Below are positions 27,256-36,448 of a stretch of DNA of 54,196 bases, piece after piece. The stretch is from Mannheimia haemolytica (GTDB lineage Bacteria; Pseudomonadota; Gammaproteobacteria; Enterobacterales; Pasteurellaceae): assembly GCF_004342115.1 (NCBI RefSeq), contig NZ_SMAC01000019.1, positions 1 to 54,196 of the forward strand, given 5' to 3'. Every line of letters starts with the position of its first letter. Positions within the stretch are counted from its first letter, which is position 1. The position numbers and the translations under genes are program-made. Under the pieces are notes generated by a model. It did not search any database. It was not told the origin of the DNA and saw only the letters and a list, made by a program, of their open reading frames with translations.

Positions 27256-30200
27256 ATGTCTATTAGATGGGAAAACATCAAGCCCTTACAAGGTTCTCAA
27301 AATAGTGCTTTTGAAGAGCTAGTATGCCAATTGGCACGCCAAGAATTTAAATCTCAAGGAAAATTTACTCGAATTTCTGCACCTGATGGTGGGATTGAAG
27401 CAATGTGTGAATTGCCAGATGGTTCCGTATGTGGTTGGCAAGCCAAATATTTTTTAAGCTCATTTTCTTCATCACAATGGCAACAAATTGAAGATTCCTT
27501 TAAAGAATCTTTAAAAAACTATCCTAAACTAACCAAATACTATGTTTGTGTGGCAACCGATAGAGCAAATGCCAATGTATCTGGAAAGAAATCATTTCTT
27601 ACCAAATGGGAGGAGTATACCCAAAGATGGAAAGACTTTGCTCAATCACAAGGTCGTGAAATAGAATTTGAATTTTGGGGAAGTTTTGAATTATCTGACT
27701 TATTATCAAAACCTGAAAATGCAGGCAAAAAATTCTTTTGGTTTAACGAAAGCGAATTATCTGACAAATGGTTTGAACAATACAATCAACAAGCCATTAA
27801 TAATCTTGGTGTGCGTTATACACCTGAAATTAATGTTGATTTACCTATTGCAATGCAATTAGAAAGCTTGGCAAGAACCCAAATTTTCAAAAAACATCTG
27901 AGTGATGAATTTCATAAATTGTTAGTAGAAATTAAATCACAATACAAATCTCTTTATCGTTACGAAGCGTTGGAAAATCATTTTGAACCTGTATATGAAC
28001 TTTTGATTAACAAACTTAACTTATTAAATATAAATAATTTAGAAACAACAATTGATATTCATCTAATAACTAAAAAAATTAATACATTAATAGAATACTT
28101 TCAAGATTTTTCAAAAAACAATCTAAACAACGAAAAATCCAATAATAATGACTATTATCATTTTAGAAATTTAATTAATGGTTTGGAAGACATTATTCAG
28201 ATTTTAAATTCATCTGAATTATCATTATTTAATGGTAAAGTGCTTGTTTTAACTGGTCAAGCTGGTAGTGGAAAATCTCATTTATTGGGTGATTTTGTCC
28301 AAAAAAGACAAAATTCTGGAAAGTATTCTTTGTTGTTATTGGGGCAGGATTTTACAGAAAAATCCAATGCTTGGAATCAAATCTTATCCAAACAATTAAA
28401 TCTTAATATCACACCCGAAGTATTTTTATCCGCATTAGATAGTATCGGAGAAATGCAAAAAGAACGGGTTATTTTAGCCATAGACGCCTTAAATGAGGGT
28501 GAAGGGAAATCATTATGGAATAACCAACTTAATGGATTAATTGAGTTGGTAAGTCAATATCCAAATATTGGACTGGTTCTGAGTGTGCGAGATAGCTACC
28601 AAGATATTATTTTTAATAAATTAAATATTAAAAATCAGGATAAATTGTGTTATATCAAGCACACAGGGTTTATAGATAATGAATTTGAAGCCATTCAAAT
28701 ATTTTTTCCTTATTATGGCTTGCAATTACCAAGCATTCCTTTGCTTAATCCAGAATTTTCCAACCCATTATATTTAAAATTATTTTGTGAATCTTTGAAG
28801 TATCAAGGGGAAACCTGTGTTCCAAAAGGTCATAAGGGATTTAATCACATTGTAAAATCTTATTTAGATGGTATTGAAAAACGCATTTGTGAACAAATTG
28901 AACAGGATATTGGTTCTCATCTGGTTCAAAGAGCAGCTAATGTTATTGCCAAATTACAATTGGAAGAAGATAAATATAGTTTGGATTATATGACGGTTAA
29001 GAGAGCAATTTGTGATGAATTAATAGTAGATATTGCAGAAACAGATGCCAAAAAATTTCTTGATTATTTAATCAAAGAAAATGTTATTAGTAAAAATGCT
29101 TACTATAACAGAGATGAAGAGTATATTTATTTTAATTATGAACGAATTGGGGATTATCAAAAGGCCAATTTAATATTAAAAAATATTCATAATCAAGACG
29201 ATTTTGTTCAATGGTTAAGCACTGAACAAGGAAAAAAGCTATATAGTAGAGTTGGCTATGATAAGGGCGTATGGGAAGCATTAAGTGTATTGTTGCCAGA
29301 ACGATTTGATTTTGAAGTATTTGAAGTGATTGATTATTCAAAGGAATGGTCTTGGTTTGAGATTATTGTAGAAAATCTCTTTTGGAGGCAGCCTGAAAAA
29401 ATCAATATGCAAAAACTACATCAATTTTTCAAAAATAGTCCATATTTTAATCAAGCAACTTGGATTAATATTTTATATCAACTGGCTACCGAAATTAACC
29501 ACCCATTAAATATAAAATATTTACATAACAAACTTTATTCTTTTTCTTTGGCAGATAGAGATGAGATTTGGACAGCTTTTATTGCTTTGGAGTCTGATCA
29601 ATGCCCAGCAATTGAACGATTACTAACTTGGTGTCAGAAATCAAGTGGTCAAGAAAATATTGAACCTGAAGCACTATTATTGGGTGCAATTGCTGTTAGT
29701 TGGCTATTTACTTCTACCGATAAACGAAGTAGAAATGGCTATATTAATGCACTGGCTCATTTATTATGGAATAGATTGGAAATTGCATTGGCGTTATTCA
29801 AGGAATTTATAGAGGTTAATGACCCTTATGTTATGGAAGGTATTTTATCTGCCATTCACGGAGCTGTTGCTTATTCTGAAAATTCATCTGGCTTAAAAGC
29901 ACTTGCATTAGAGATAGATAATCAAATATTTAATCAACCTGAAACAGAAGAAATTTATCCCAATGTTTTGGTTCGTAATTATGCTCGCCATATTATTGAA
30001 TACTCTTTGCAAAAAGATGAATATTCATCAGATGATATTGAGATAATCAGAGAAAGAATTACGCCACCTTATAGAAGTTCATTTCCCCAAAACTTACCAA
30101 CCAATGAAGAAATTGATAAAAAATATCATTCTGATGGACAAAGAATCATTATCCGTTCAATGACAACTGAATATGGTCGTGGTATGTGTGGATATGGTGA

Positions 30201-31392
30201 TTTTGGCAGATATACTTTTGAAGCCAAATTCCGAAATTGGGAGAGTTATAAATTCGGCAATCTCATCAATGTTGATTTATTAAGTAATTATGCTTGCCAA
30301 ATGATTTTTGAGCAATTTGGCTATGATGACAAGAAGCACCTTGAGTTTGATAAAGAAACTCGTTCAAGATATTGGCGAAGAGATGATACTAATAAAATTG
30401 AGCGAATTGGCAAGAAATATCAATGGTTGGCTTTGTATGAAATCTTGGCAAGGGTGATGGATAATTTTCCTGCTTTTTCTAATCGCTATGCCGATGAAAT
30501 AGGGCTTGAATATATTACTAATTTGGACAACTTTTATCTACCCAAAACCCAAATTAAAATTGTACCGCCAACTAAAACAGATGTATTTTTTCAATACATA
30601 AATCAAAAACAATGTAAAACAAAACACTATTTTACCATTCAAAATGATGAATTAATTGATGATTGGGTAAAAATAAATGATTTTCCTGATGTTAGTAATC
30701 TTTTGGAAGTAACGATTAATGATGAACAGTGGCTTGTTCTAGAAAGACACGATGATTTTCGTGAATTAGCAAAATTTGGGCAAAAAGAAACTTATGATAG
30801 GCAAATGTGGTTACAAATTAGAAGTTATTTAGTTAAAGAATTTCAATTTTCAAAAGCAAAAAATTGGTTGGCACAACAAGATTTTATGGAAAGATGGATG
30901 CCAGAAGGTAATGAACACTATGGAATGAATATTCATCAATTTTTTGCCGAAAATACATTAAATGAGTGGCAAGAAATTTATCGACATAGGGAAAATGAAT
31001 CGCCTTCATTTAAGGTAATACCTAGTGTCGATTCTCACACTTGGGAATCTACTTATGGCAATGACGGCATTTCATTTTATGCGCCAATTCCTATGCTTTA
31101 TCACGGAATGAAAATGAAAAATGCGATTAAAGATGGTTATTGGGTTGATTTACAAAATAATTTGGTTTGCTTTAATCCAGAGATAAATGAAAAATTTCAA
31201 AATAGCTTACTGGTTAAAAAAGACAAATTTTTGGATTTTTTAAAAGAGCATAAGTTAAAGTTAGTTTGGACTGTGTTGGGTGAAAAACACGCTTATAAAG
31301 AAAGTAAATTTTTACAAGAACTTTCAGGCGTTTATTATCTATATGGTAAAAATCAACAAGTCCAAGGCAGTATTAAACATTTGGGGCCGTAG
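27256..31392 (+). CDS. Avs-like STAND NTPase with N-terminal Mrr-type nuclease, C terminus altered by IS
   Basis: A 1378-residue soluble protein. Residues 1-160 read as a PD-(D/E)XK nuclease of Mrr type: helix NSAFEELVCQLAR with Glu20/21, Asp44 in PDGGIEA, and Gln62-Ala-Lys64 in GWQAKYF, so the catalytic set looks intact. A linker leads to a STAND P-loop ATPase: Walker A GQAGSGKSH at 334-342, Walker B VILAIDALNEGE with Asp410, and a sensor-like VLSVRDSY near 440. The remaining ~900 residues are helical-looking without a clear repeat and would be the sensor. This order matches the Avs antiphage family, with Avs4 the closest in effector type. The gene is very AT-rich and I saw no USS core in it. 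The last three residues (LGP) and stop come from the inserted IS; without the IS the protein would end HFIQEIEHWGEKQ, about 1387 residues. The defence role is inference. Confidence 0.8.
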   Translation: MSIRWENIKPLQGSQNSAFEELVCQLARQEFKSQGKFTRISAPDGGIEAMCELPDGSVCGWQAKYFLSSFSSSQWQQIEDSFKESLKNYPKLTKYYVCVATDRANANVSGKKSFLTKWEEYTQRWKDFAQSQGREIEFEFWGSFELSDLLSKPENAGKKFFWFNESELSDKWFEQYNQQAINNLGVRYTPEINVDLPIAMQLESLARTQIFKKHLSDEFHKLLVEIKSQYKSLYRYEALENHFEPVYELLINKLNLLNINNLETTIDIHLITKKINTLIEYFQDFSKNNLNNEKSNNNDYYHFRNLINGLEDIIQILNSSELSLFNGKVLVLTGQAGSGKSHLLGDFVQKRQNSGKYSLLLLGQDFTEKSNAWNQILSKQLNLNITPEVFLSALDSIGEMQKERVILAIDALNEGEGKSLWNNQLNGLIELVSQYPNIGLVLSVRDSYQDIIFNKLNIKNQDKLCYIKHTGFIDNEFEAIQIFFPYYGLQLPSIPLLNPEFSNPLYLKLFCESLKYQGETCVPKGHKGFNHIVKSYLDGIEKRICEQIEQDIGSHLVQRAANVIAKLQLEEDKYSLDYMTVKRAICDELIVDIAETDAKKFLDYLIKENVISKNAYYNRDEEYIYFNYERIGDYQKANLILKNIHNQDDFVQWLSTEQGKKLYSRVGYDKGVWEALSVLLPERFDFEVFEVIDYSKEWSWFEIIVENLFWRQPEKINMQKLHQFFKNSPYFNQATWINILYQLATEINHPLNIKYLHNKLYSFSLADRDEIWTAFIALESDQCPAIERLLTWCQKSSGQENIEPEALLLGAIAVSWLFTSTDKRSRNGYINALAHLLWNRLEIALALFKEFIEVNDPYVMEGILSAIHGAVAYSENSSGLKALALEIDNQIFNQPETEEIYPNVLVRNYARHIIEYSLQKDEYSSDDIEIIRERITPPYRSSFPQNLPTNEEIDKKYHSDGQRIIIRSMTTEYGRGMCGYGDFGRYTFEAKFRNWESYKFGNLINVDLLSNYACQMIFEQFGYDDKKHLEFDKETRSRYWRRDDTNKIERIGKKYQWLALYEILARVMDNFPAFSNRYADEIGLEYITNLDNFYLPKTQIKIVPPTKTDVFFQYINQKQCKTKHYFTIQNDELIDDWVKINDFPDVSNLLEVTINDEQWLVLERHDDFRELAKFGQKETYDRQMWLQIRSYLVKEFQFSKAKNWLAQQDFMERWMPEGNEHYGMNIHQFFAENTLNEWQEIYRHRENESPSFKVIPSVDSHTWESTYGNDGISFYAPIPMLYHGMKMKNAIKDGYWVDLQNNLVCFNPEINEKFQNSLLVKKDKFLDFLKEHKLKLVWTVLGEKHAYKESKFLQELSGVYYLYGKNQQVQGSIKHLGP
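31375..31382. repeat. Left copy of 8 bp IS target duplication
   Basis: AAACATTT directly before the IS left end, identical to bases 32095-32102 after the right end. Eight-base duplications are the rule for IS1595-family elements. Confidence 0.95.
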
Positions 31393-32094
31393 TAGATTAG
31401 CATCACTGCTATACTACAAAAATGAAGATAACCCATTGTAAATTAAAGAAATCTTTGCAGAAAAAGCTTCTTGAATTTTTTGTTGCTGAAGTGACCGCTA
31501 GAACCGCTGCTGATTTATTAGGTATTCAACCCAATACGGCAGCCCTGTTTTACCACAAAATTAGGCTGGTCATTGAACACCATTTAGCCCTTGAAGCTCA
31601 TGAAATTTTTGAGGGAAAAATTGAGGTAGATGAAAGCTATTTTGGTGGTCATCGCAAAGGAAAACGAGGGCGAGGTGCGGCTGGGAAAGTCGCTGTATTC
31701 GGTTTGTTGAAGCGTCAAGGAAAGGTGTTTACCGTAGTGGTAGAAAATACAAATCAGAAACGCTAATGCCGGTCATTACAAGGAAAATCAAGCCTGACAG
31801 CTGGGTTTATACGGATACCTATCGTAGCTATGATGCCCTTGATGTGAGCGAATTTCATCACGAGCGAATCAACCATTCCGAACTGTTTGCGGAGAAACAA
31901 AACCATATCAATGGCATTGAAAATTTTTGGAATCAAGCGAAGCGAGTACTCCGAAAATATAACGGAATTAACCGAAAAAATTTCCCTTTATTCTTGAAGG
32001 AATGTGAATTTCGGTTTAACTTTGGTACACCAAAAGAACAGCTCAAAACGTTGCGAAAATGGTGTGAGATTTAGGGCTAATCTACTACAGCCCC
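31383..32094 (+). mobile_element. IS1595-family (IS1016-like) insertion sequence, 712 bp
   Basis: The ends are near-perfect inverted repeats: GGGGCCGTAGTAGATTAGC at 31383-31401 and, read inward from 32094, GGGGCTGTAGTAGATTAGCC, one mismatch in the first 19. A perfect 8 bp target duplication (AAACATTT) flanks it. The single transposase gene is frameshifted. The element sits in the last codons of the STAND nuclease gene, in the same orientation. Confidence 0.95.
31422..32074 (+). pseudogene. IS1595-family transposase, frameshifted
   Basis: A DDE-type transposase (ISXO2-like domain), about 218 residues if intact. The first frame (31422-31766) has the N-terminal helix-turn-helix (TARTAADLLGIQPNTA) and the first catalytic Asp in KIEVDESYFGGHRKG. 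The second frame (to 32074) has the second Asp in WVYTDTYRSYD, the HINGIENFWNQAK block and the end ECEFRFNFG. Restoring one A in the AAA run at 31751-31753 joins them as VVENTKSETLMPVI. As given it is inactive, although transposase from a related copy could mobilise the ends. A programmed frameshift is not expected for this family. Confidence 0.9.
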
Positions 32095-32102
32095 AAACAT
32101 TT
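32095..32102. repeat. Right copy of 8 bp IS target duplication
   Basis: AAACATTT directly after the IS right end, identical to 31375-31382. Joining the flanks through one copy restores the reading frame of the nuclease-NTPase gene, which then stops at TGA 32137-32139. Confidence 0.95.
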
Positions 32103-32135
32103 TATTCAAGAAATTGAACATTGGGGAGAAAAACA

Positions 32136-33005
32136 ATGAACCTCAACACCCTCCGCCTCTTTGTCGCCGTTATCCAGCACGGCAGTCTCTCCAAAGCCTC
32201 CGAGCGACTCAATGTACCGATTGCAACCATTAGCCGTCAAATTGCCGATTTGGAAAAAGAGCTTAACATTCAACTCTTTGACCACTAAAAATCAGGCGTT
32301 AAACCCACAATGGCAGGGCAACGCCTGTATGAACAGGTGCATTTGTCCATTGAACAGCTTGCCACTGCCAAAGAAGTGTTGTTTGAAGAGCAAGGCAATT
32401 TAAAGGGCAAATTACGCCTGTCGGCAAGCCCTGCCTGCGAGCCTGTTTTGGCGTGGATAGCTGATTTTCAGGCAGCCTACCCACAGGTACAGGTGCATTG
32501 CACGCTGACCGACCGTCTGCTTGATTTGTCGGCAGACGGCATTGATGTAGCATTTCGGATTGGGCAGTTACACGGCGAACAGTTTATCGCCAAAAAAGTG
32601 GGGCAAATCGGCAGTAAATGGGTGGCACACCCTGATTTATTGGCACGATTGGGTACGCCCAATACCATCAAAGATTTGAAAAATTTCCCCATTGCCGCTT
32701 GGGCAAAAAATGAAGCAAGCGTCATTACACTTGGCACTGGCAGACAAGCGGTGGAAATTCCCTATCTTTTTGCCAGCAATGACAGCTATGCCATTGAATA
32801 TATGGCAAAACAGGGCAAAGCAGTGGCGCTGCTTGCCGACAGCATGGTGGATAGACTCGTGGCAGAAAATGGCTTGGTGGAAGTCTTGGGCGAGATAGAA
32901 AACCCCAAATTTGATTTGACGATGATTTATGCCGCCCATCGTTATCCGTCTAGCATTGTGCGGGCGTTTGTAGGGTTTGTGTTGGAACAAGTAAAAGCTA
33001 ATTGA
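32136..33005 (+). pseudogene. LysR-family regulator with in-frame stop
   Basis: A 289-codon LysR-type regulator gene. The N-terminal winged helix-turn-helix is clear (MNLNTLRLFVAVIQHGSLSK, IATISRQIADLEKEL), followed by an effector-binding domain to residue 289. Codon 51 is TAA (32286-32288) where LFDH-Q-KSGVKPTMAGQ is expected, so one C-to-T change (CAA to TAA) explains it. The frame is otherwise open. Re-initiation at ATG 32310 would give 231 residues without the DNA-binding domain. The start ATG overlaps the ancestral stop of the upstream gene (ATGA). It probably regulated the nitronate monooxygenase gene. The base composition is G+C-richer than the upstream AT-rich gene. Confidence 0.88.
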
Positions 33006-33019
33006 GTATTTTTAAAGAA

Positions 33020-33064
33020 AAATGACCGCTTGTGGATTTTAAACTCACAAGCGGTCATTTTTTT
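33020..33064. terminator. Bidirectional terminator made of two inverted USS
   Basis: AAATGACCGCTTGTG at 33020-33034 and CACAAGCGGTCATTT at 33046-33060 form a perfect 15 bp stem with an 11-base loop. T/A runs on both sides serve the convergent lysR and nrdR genes. Both arms contain the Apl-type USS core. Confidence 0.9.
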
Positions 33065-33078
33065 ATGTTTTTTTGCAA

Positions 33079-33528
33079 CTACTCTTTTAATTTTTCAATT
33101 TCTTTAATGAACTCTTCAATATCACTAAAGCTTAAATAAATAGAGGCAAAGCGGATATATGCTACTTTGTCTAATTGTTTAAGTGCGTTCATTGCCAATG
33201 TACCGATATGGCGACTCGGCACTTCTCGTTCGCCCATCGCTTGCAGCTGAATAATGATTTGGCTAATTGCTTTTTCGACATCATCAGCACTGACAGGGCG
33301 TTTATTTAATGCACGTCTTAACCCTGTTCTTAATTTTTCGGCATCAAACGGCTCTCGGCTACCATTATTTTTGATCACGTAAGGCACAACTAATTCGGCC
33401 GATTCAAAGGTAGTAAAACGTTCTTTACAGCTTATACATTCACGGCGGCGGCGAATTTGATAACCGCTTGCTGCAAGCCGTGAATCGATCACTTTAGTTT
33501 CTTCAGTGGAACAAAATGGGCAGCGCAT
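33079..33528 (-). CDS. nrdR: Transcriptional repressor NrdR
   Basis: A 149-residue repressor of ribonucleotide reductase genes. The N-terminal zinc ribbon has two Cys pairs (MRCPFC near the start, [12 protein letters not shown] at about 31-42). The ATP-cone follows ([20 protein letters not shown], then [15 protein letters not shown]), sensing dATP/ATP. Its ATG overlaps the ycgL stop codon by one base, so it is translated together with ycgL. Confidence 0.96.
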   Translation of the reverse strand: MRCPFCSTEETKVIDSRLAASGYQIRRRRECISCKERFTTFESAELVVPYVIKNNGSREPFDAEKLRTGLRRALNKRPVSADDVEKAISQIIIQLQAMGEREVPSRHIGTLAMNALKQLDKVAYIRFASIYLSFSDIEEFIKEIEKLKE

Positions 33529-33839
33529 TATTTTTCCCCTTTCTGTTGTGCGATAAAGGCTTTATGCAAATTCTCCGGCGGAGGTGGCATTTGCAAATAG
33601 TAGCCTTGCTCTATAAGTAATTGTAACACTTCTTCGTTTTTAGCACGCACCAATGGCTTTTCACCGGTTAAATTAAACATCATCACAAATTCAGGCTTAC
33701 CAAATAACTGGCGTAATGTTTCCGGTACTTGCTCAAATTGGTCACGCTTAGGCACATATAAATACATTCCTTCTTTTGCCTTACTGCGATAAATCGCACA
33801 AAGTGTGATTGGCTGAGTTGGTTTAGTATTCATCATCAT
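33528..33839 (-). CDS. ycgL: YcgL-domain protein
   Basis: A small cytoplasmic protein of about 103 residues with the YcgL pattern: [29 protein letters not shown] and [17 protein letters not shown]. Family function is not firmly known. Three consecutive ATG codons (33839, 33836, 33833) follow AGGAGG, so the exact start is uncertain. The gene overlaps the 3' end of dnaB and the 5' end of nrdR, indicating a tightly coupled dnaB-ycgL-nrdR transcript. Confidence 0.88.
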   Translation of the reverse strand: MMMNTKPTQPITLCAIYRSKAKEGMYLYVPKRDQFEQVPETLRQLFGKPEFVMMFNLTGEKPLVRAKNEEVLQLLIEQGYYLQMPPPPENLHKAFIAQQKGEK

Positions 33840-35286
33840 AATGCCCTCCTGTGTAATTATCAAAACGGGAATACTGCCCTTGGAACGTTAAACGCACCCG
33901 ACCAATCGGGCCGTTACGTTGTTTTCCGATAATAATTTCCGCAATGCCTTTCAGATCGGAATTGTCGTTATAGACCTCATCACGATAAATAAACATAATT
34001 AAGTCCGCATCTTGCTCAATAGAACCTGACTCACGCAAATCCGAGTTTACCGGACGTTTATCGGCACGTTGTTCCAAACTCCGGTTTAGCTGAGAAAGAG
34101 CGACTACTGGCACTTCTAATTCTTTCGCTAGTGCCTTTAAAGAACGGGAAATTTCTGCGATTTCTAAAGTACGATTATCTGCAAATCCCGGCGCTCGCAT
34201 TAATTGGAGATAGTCCACCATAATCAAGCTTAATCCGCCATTTTCACGATAAATCCGTCTCGCTCGAGAACGTAATTCGGTCGGTGTTAAACCGGAGCTA
34301 TCATCAATATAGATATTATTACGTTCTTGTAAAATTGCCATTGTGCTGGAGATTTTAGCAGTGTCTTCATCATCTGAAATCTGACCGGTTCGGATCTTGG
34401 TTTGATCGACCCGAGAAAGTGAGGCAAGCATACGCATCATAATTTGGTCTGCCGGCATCTCCAGGCTGAAAATTAGCACTGGCTTTGCCGGTTTTTTCTT
34501 CGGATTACCCTGTTCGTCTAAATCATCTTTATCTTCAATATCCACTAATGAAGCATTTTCACATAAGTTCATTGCAAAAGTAGTTTTCCCCATTGAAGGA
34601 CGGGCTGCCACAATGATTAAATCCGAAGGCTGTAACCCTGCGGTTTTTTTATTGAGATCAACAAACCCGGTAGAAACACCAGTAACTCCGCCGTTATGGC
34701 GATTTTTAGATAGCGAATCCATTCGGGCGAGTGTTTTAAGTAAAATATCGTCAATACGTTGTGGCCCTTCATTGGCATTATTGCGTTTTTCTGCAATTTC
34801 AAACACAATTCGCTCTGCTTCGTCTAACACTTCCTTGGAGTTACGCCCTTTCGTTTTGTAGCCCATTTCCGCAATTTGATTGCCGGCACTGATTACACTT
34901 CTTAAATCGGAACGATCTCGCACAATATCCGCATAGGCTAAAATATTTGCTGCACTCGGGGTATTTTTAGAAAGCTCGGCTAAATAGGCAAAACCTCCTA
35001 CATCTTGCAGCACCCCTTTGTCTTTTAAGGCTTGATCCAGCGTAATAATATCAATCGGTTTATTGTGGCGCACCAACTCCGCCATTTGTTCAAAAATAAT
35101 TCGATGCGCATAGTTGTAAAAATCGTGCGGTTGTACACGCTCAGCAACATTATCCCAGTGATCATTACTGAGCATAATGCCACCAAGCACCGCTTGCTCT
35201 GCCTCAATCGAATGTGGTGAGATATTAATTTGCTCAACCTGCTTATCTTTCATCTTCTCTTGGGTTGTTCCGCTATATTCTGCCAT
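33823..35286 (-). CDS. dnaB: Replicative DNA helicase DnaB
   Basis: The 487-residue hexameric helicase that unwinds DNA at the replication fork. The N-terminal primase-interacting domain begins at about residue 20 ([16 protein letters not shown]). The RecA-like motor has Walker [14 protein letters not shown] at about 230, Walker [13 protein letters not shown] and the [20 protein letters not shown] block. A charged 22-residue insertion ([20 protein letters not shown]) follows helix ENASLV. It is too short for an intein and looks like a clade-specific loop. The start codon is one of two nearby ATGs (MAEYSG preferred). Confidence 0.97.
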   Translation of the reverse strand: MAEYSGTTQEKMKDKQVEQINISPHSIEAEQAVLGGIMLSNDHWDNVAERVQPHDFYNYAHRIIFEQMAELVRHNKPIDIITLDQALKDKGVLQDVGGFAYLAELSKNTPSAANILAYADIVRDRSDLRSVISAGNQIAEMGYKTKGRNSKEVLDEAERIVFEIAEKRNNANEGPQRIDDILLKTLARMDSLSKNRHNGGVTGVSTGFVDLNKKTAGLQPSDLIIVAARPSMGKTTFAMNLCENASLVDIEDKDDLDEQGNPKKKPAKPVLIFSLEMPADQIMMRMLASLSRVDQTKIRTGQISDDEDTAKISSTMAILQERNNIYIDDSSGLTPTELRSRARRIYRENGGLSLIMVDYLQLMRAPGFADNRTLEIAEISRSLKALAKELEVPVVALSQLNRSLEQRADKRPVNSDLRESGSIEQDADLIMFIYRDEVYNDNSDLKGIAEIIIGKQRNGPIGRVRLTFQGQYSRFDNYTGGHYDDEY

Positions 35287-35425
35287 ATTTTTCTCTTGCT
35301 ATAATGACGTATTGATGTACATAGTGTATCGGAATTTTAATTAAATTGAAATTTGCAAATTTTAGGCAAAATTCGCCCGCTTGTTATTTTCCGCTTTACT
35401 TAAAATCAATTTTCGTTAAAATCTT

Positions 35426-35440
35426 TGAGAATTATTTTCA
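35426..35440 (+). promoter_or_regulatory. Fur box before the siderophore ABC operon
   Basis: TGAGAATTATTTTCA matches the Fur consensus TGATAATNATTATCA at 12 of 14 informative positions. It lies 20-34 bases before the start of the binding-protein gene. Confidence 0.7.
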
Positions 35441-35459
35441 ATATAAATGGAGTTATCCA

Positions 35460-36355
35460 ATGATTAAAAAAGCCTTGTTTGCATTGACCGCAACTGCTGT
35501 GTTTGCTGCTTCTGCATTTGCCAAAGATGTTACTATTCCAACTGCAGAGAGGTTACTTTCAAAGAAACCCCGTCTAAAATTGCCGTGTTTGACACCGGAA
35601 GTTTGGATACTTTACAAGCCTTAGGTGTAAAAATTGATGGTATGCCTGAATTTAAGGTGCTTTCTTATCTTAAACCGAGTGCAGACAAAGCGGTGAATGT
35701 CGGTACGGTATTTGAGCCGGATTTAGAAGCGTTAAATTCTTTAAATCCGGATTTGATCATTGTTGGCACACGCACAGCAAAAACATTTGATGAAGTCAGC
35801 CAAATTGCGAAAACCATCGACATGACGGATAATGGCGATAAATTAATCGAAAGCGGATTACAGCGTCTTGATTCTTTCGGCAAATTATTTAATAAAGAAG
35901 CGGAAACCGAAAAACTAAAAGCAGAAATTAATACTTTATTAGACCAAACCAAAGTGGCAGTAAAAGGTAAAGGTAACGGACTGATTATTTTAGTCAATGG
36001 TGGCAAAATTTCTGCATTTGGTTCAGGTTATCGTTTAAGTTGGATTCACGATAATTTAGGGATTCCAATGGCAGATTCTAGCATTAAAAATACCGGTCAC
36101 GGTCAGCCTGTTTCGTTTGAATTTATCCAAAAACTCAATCCGGATTGGTTGTTTGTGTTAGACCGTATTGCGGCTATCGGACAAGAAGGTCAATCAGCCC
36201 AACAAGTGTTGGATAATGAATTAGTTCGTCAAACTAAAGCTTGGAAAAACGGTAATATCGTTTATCTAAGTGCTGCCTCATATTTAGCGCCGGGTGGTTA
36301 TGAGCAGATGAAAACCGACCTAACTAACATTAAAACAGCATTTGAGAAAAAATAA
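35460..36355 (+). pseudogene. Siderophore-binding protein of ABC importer, frameshifted
   Basis: Periplasmic ferric-siderophore receptor of the FatB/CeuE/YclQ type, about 298 residues if intact. The first frame encodes a signal peptide (MIKKALFALTATAVFAASAF, cleavage before KDVTI) and ends out of frame at 35624. The main frame, from before 35585, carries IAVFDTGSLDTLQALGV, NPDLIIVGTRTAKTF and a C-terminal WKNGNIVYLSAASYLAPGG. The join lies in GCAGAGAGGTT (35544-35554): either an extra AG in the AGAGAG run or one missing base; the mature protein would then read VTFKETPSKIAVFD. As given, no exported full-length protein is made. GGAG precedes ATG 35460, and a Fur box lies upstream. Confidence 0.87.
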
Positions 36356-36448
36356 TTAACCTTACAAGCGGTCAGATTTCCTCCTATTTTTGCAAGTGCC
36401 TGCATTTGTAAAAAAGAGAGAGAATATGACCGCTTGCTATTTATCACT

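Noticed and set aside
31740-31770. Programmed frameshift in the IS transposase
   Set aside because: No slippery A AAA AAA type heptamer; IS1595-family transposases are normally one frame, and a single missing A explains the break.
34510-34570. Charged insertion in DnaB considered as an intein
   Set aside because: Only about 22 residues, with no splicing-junction Cys/Ser or His-Asn end, and flanked by normal DnaB sequence.
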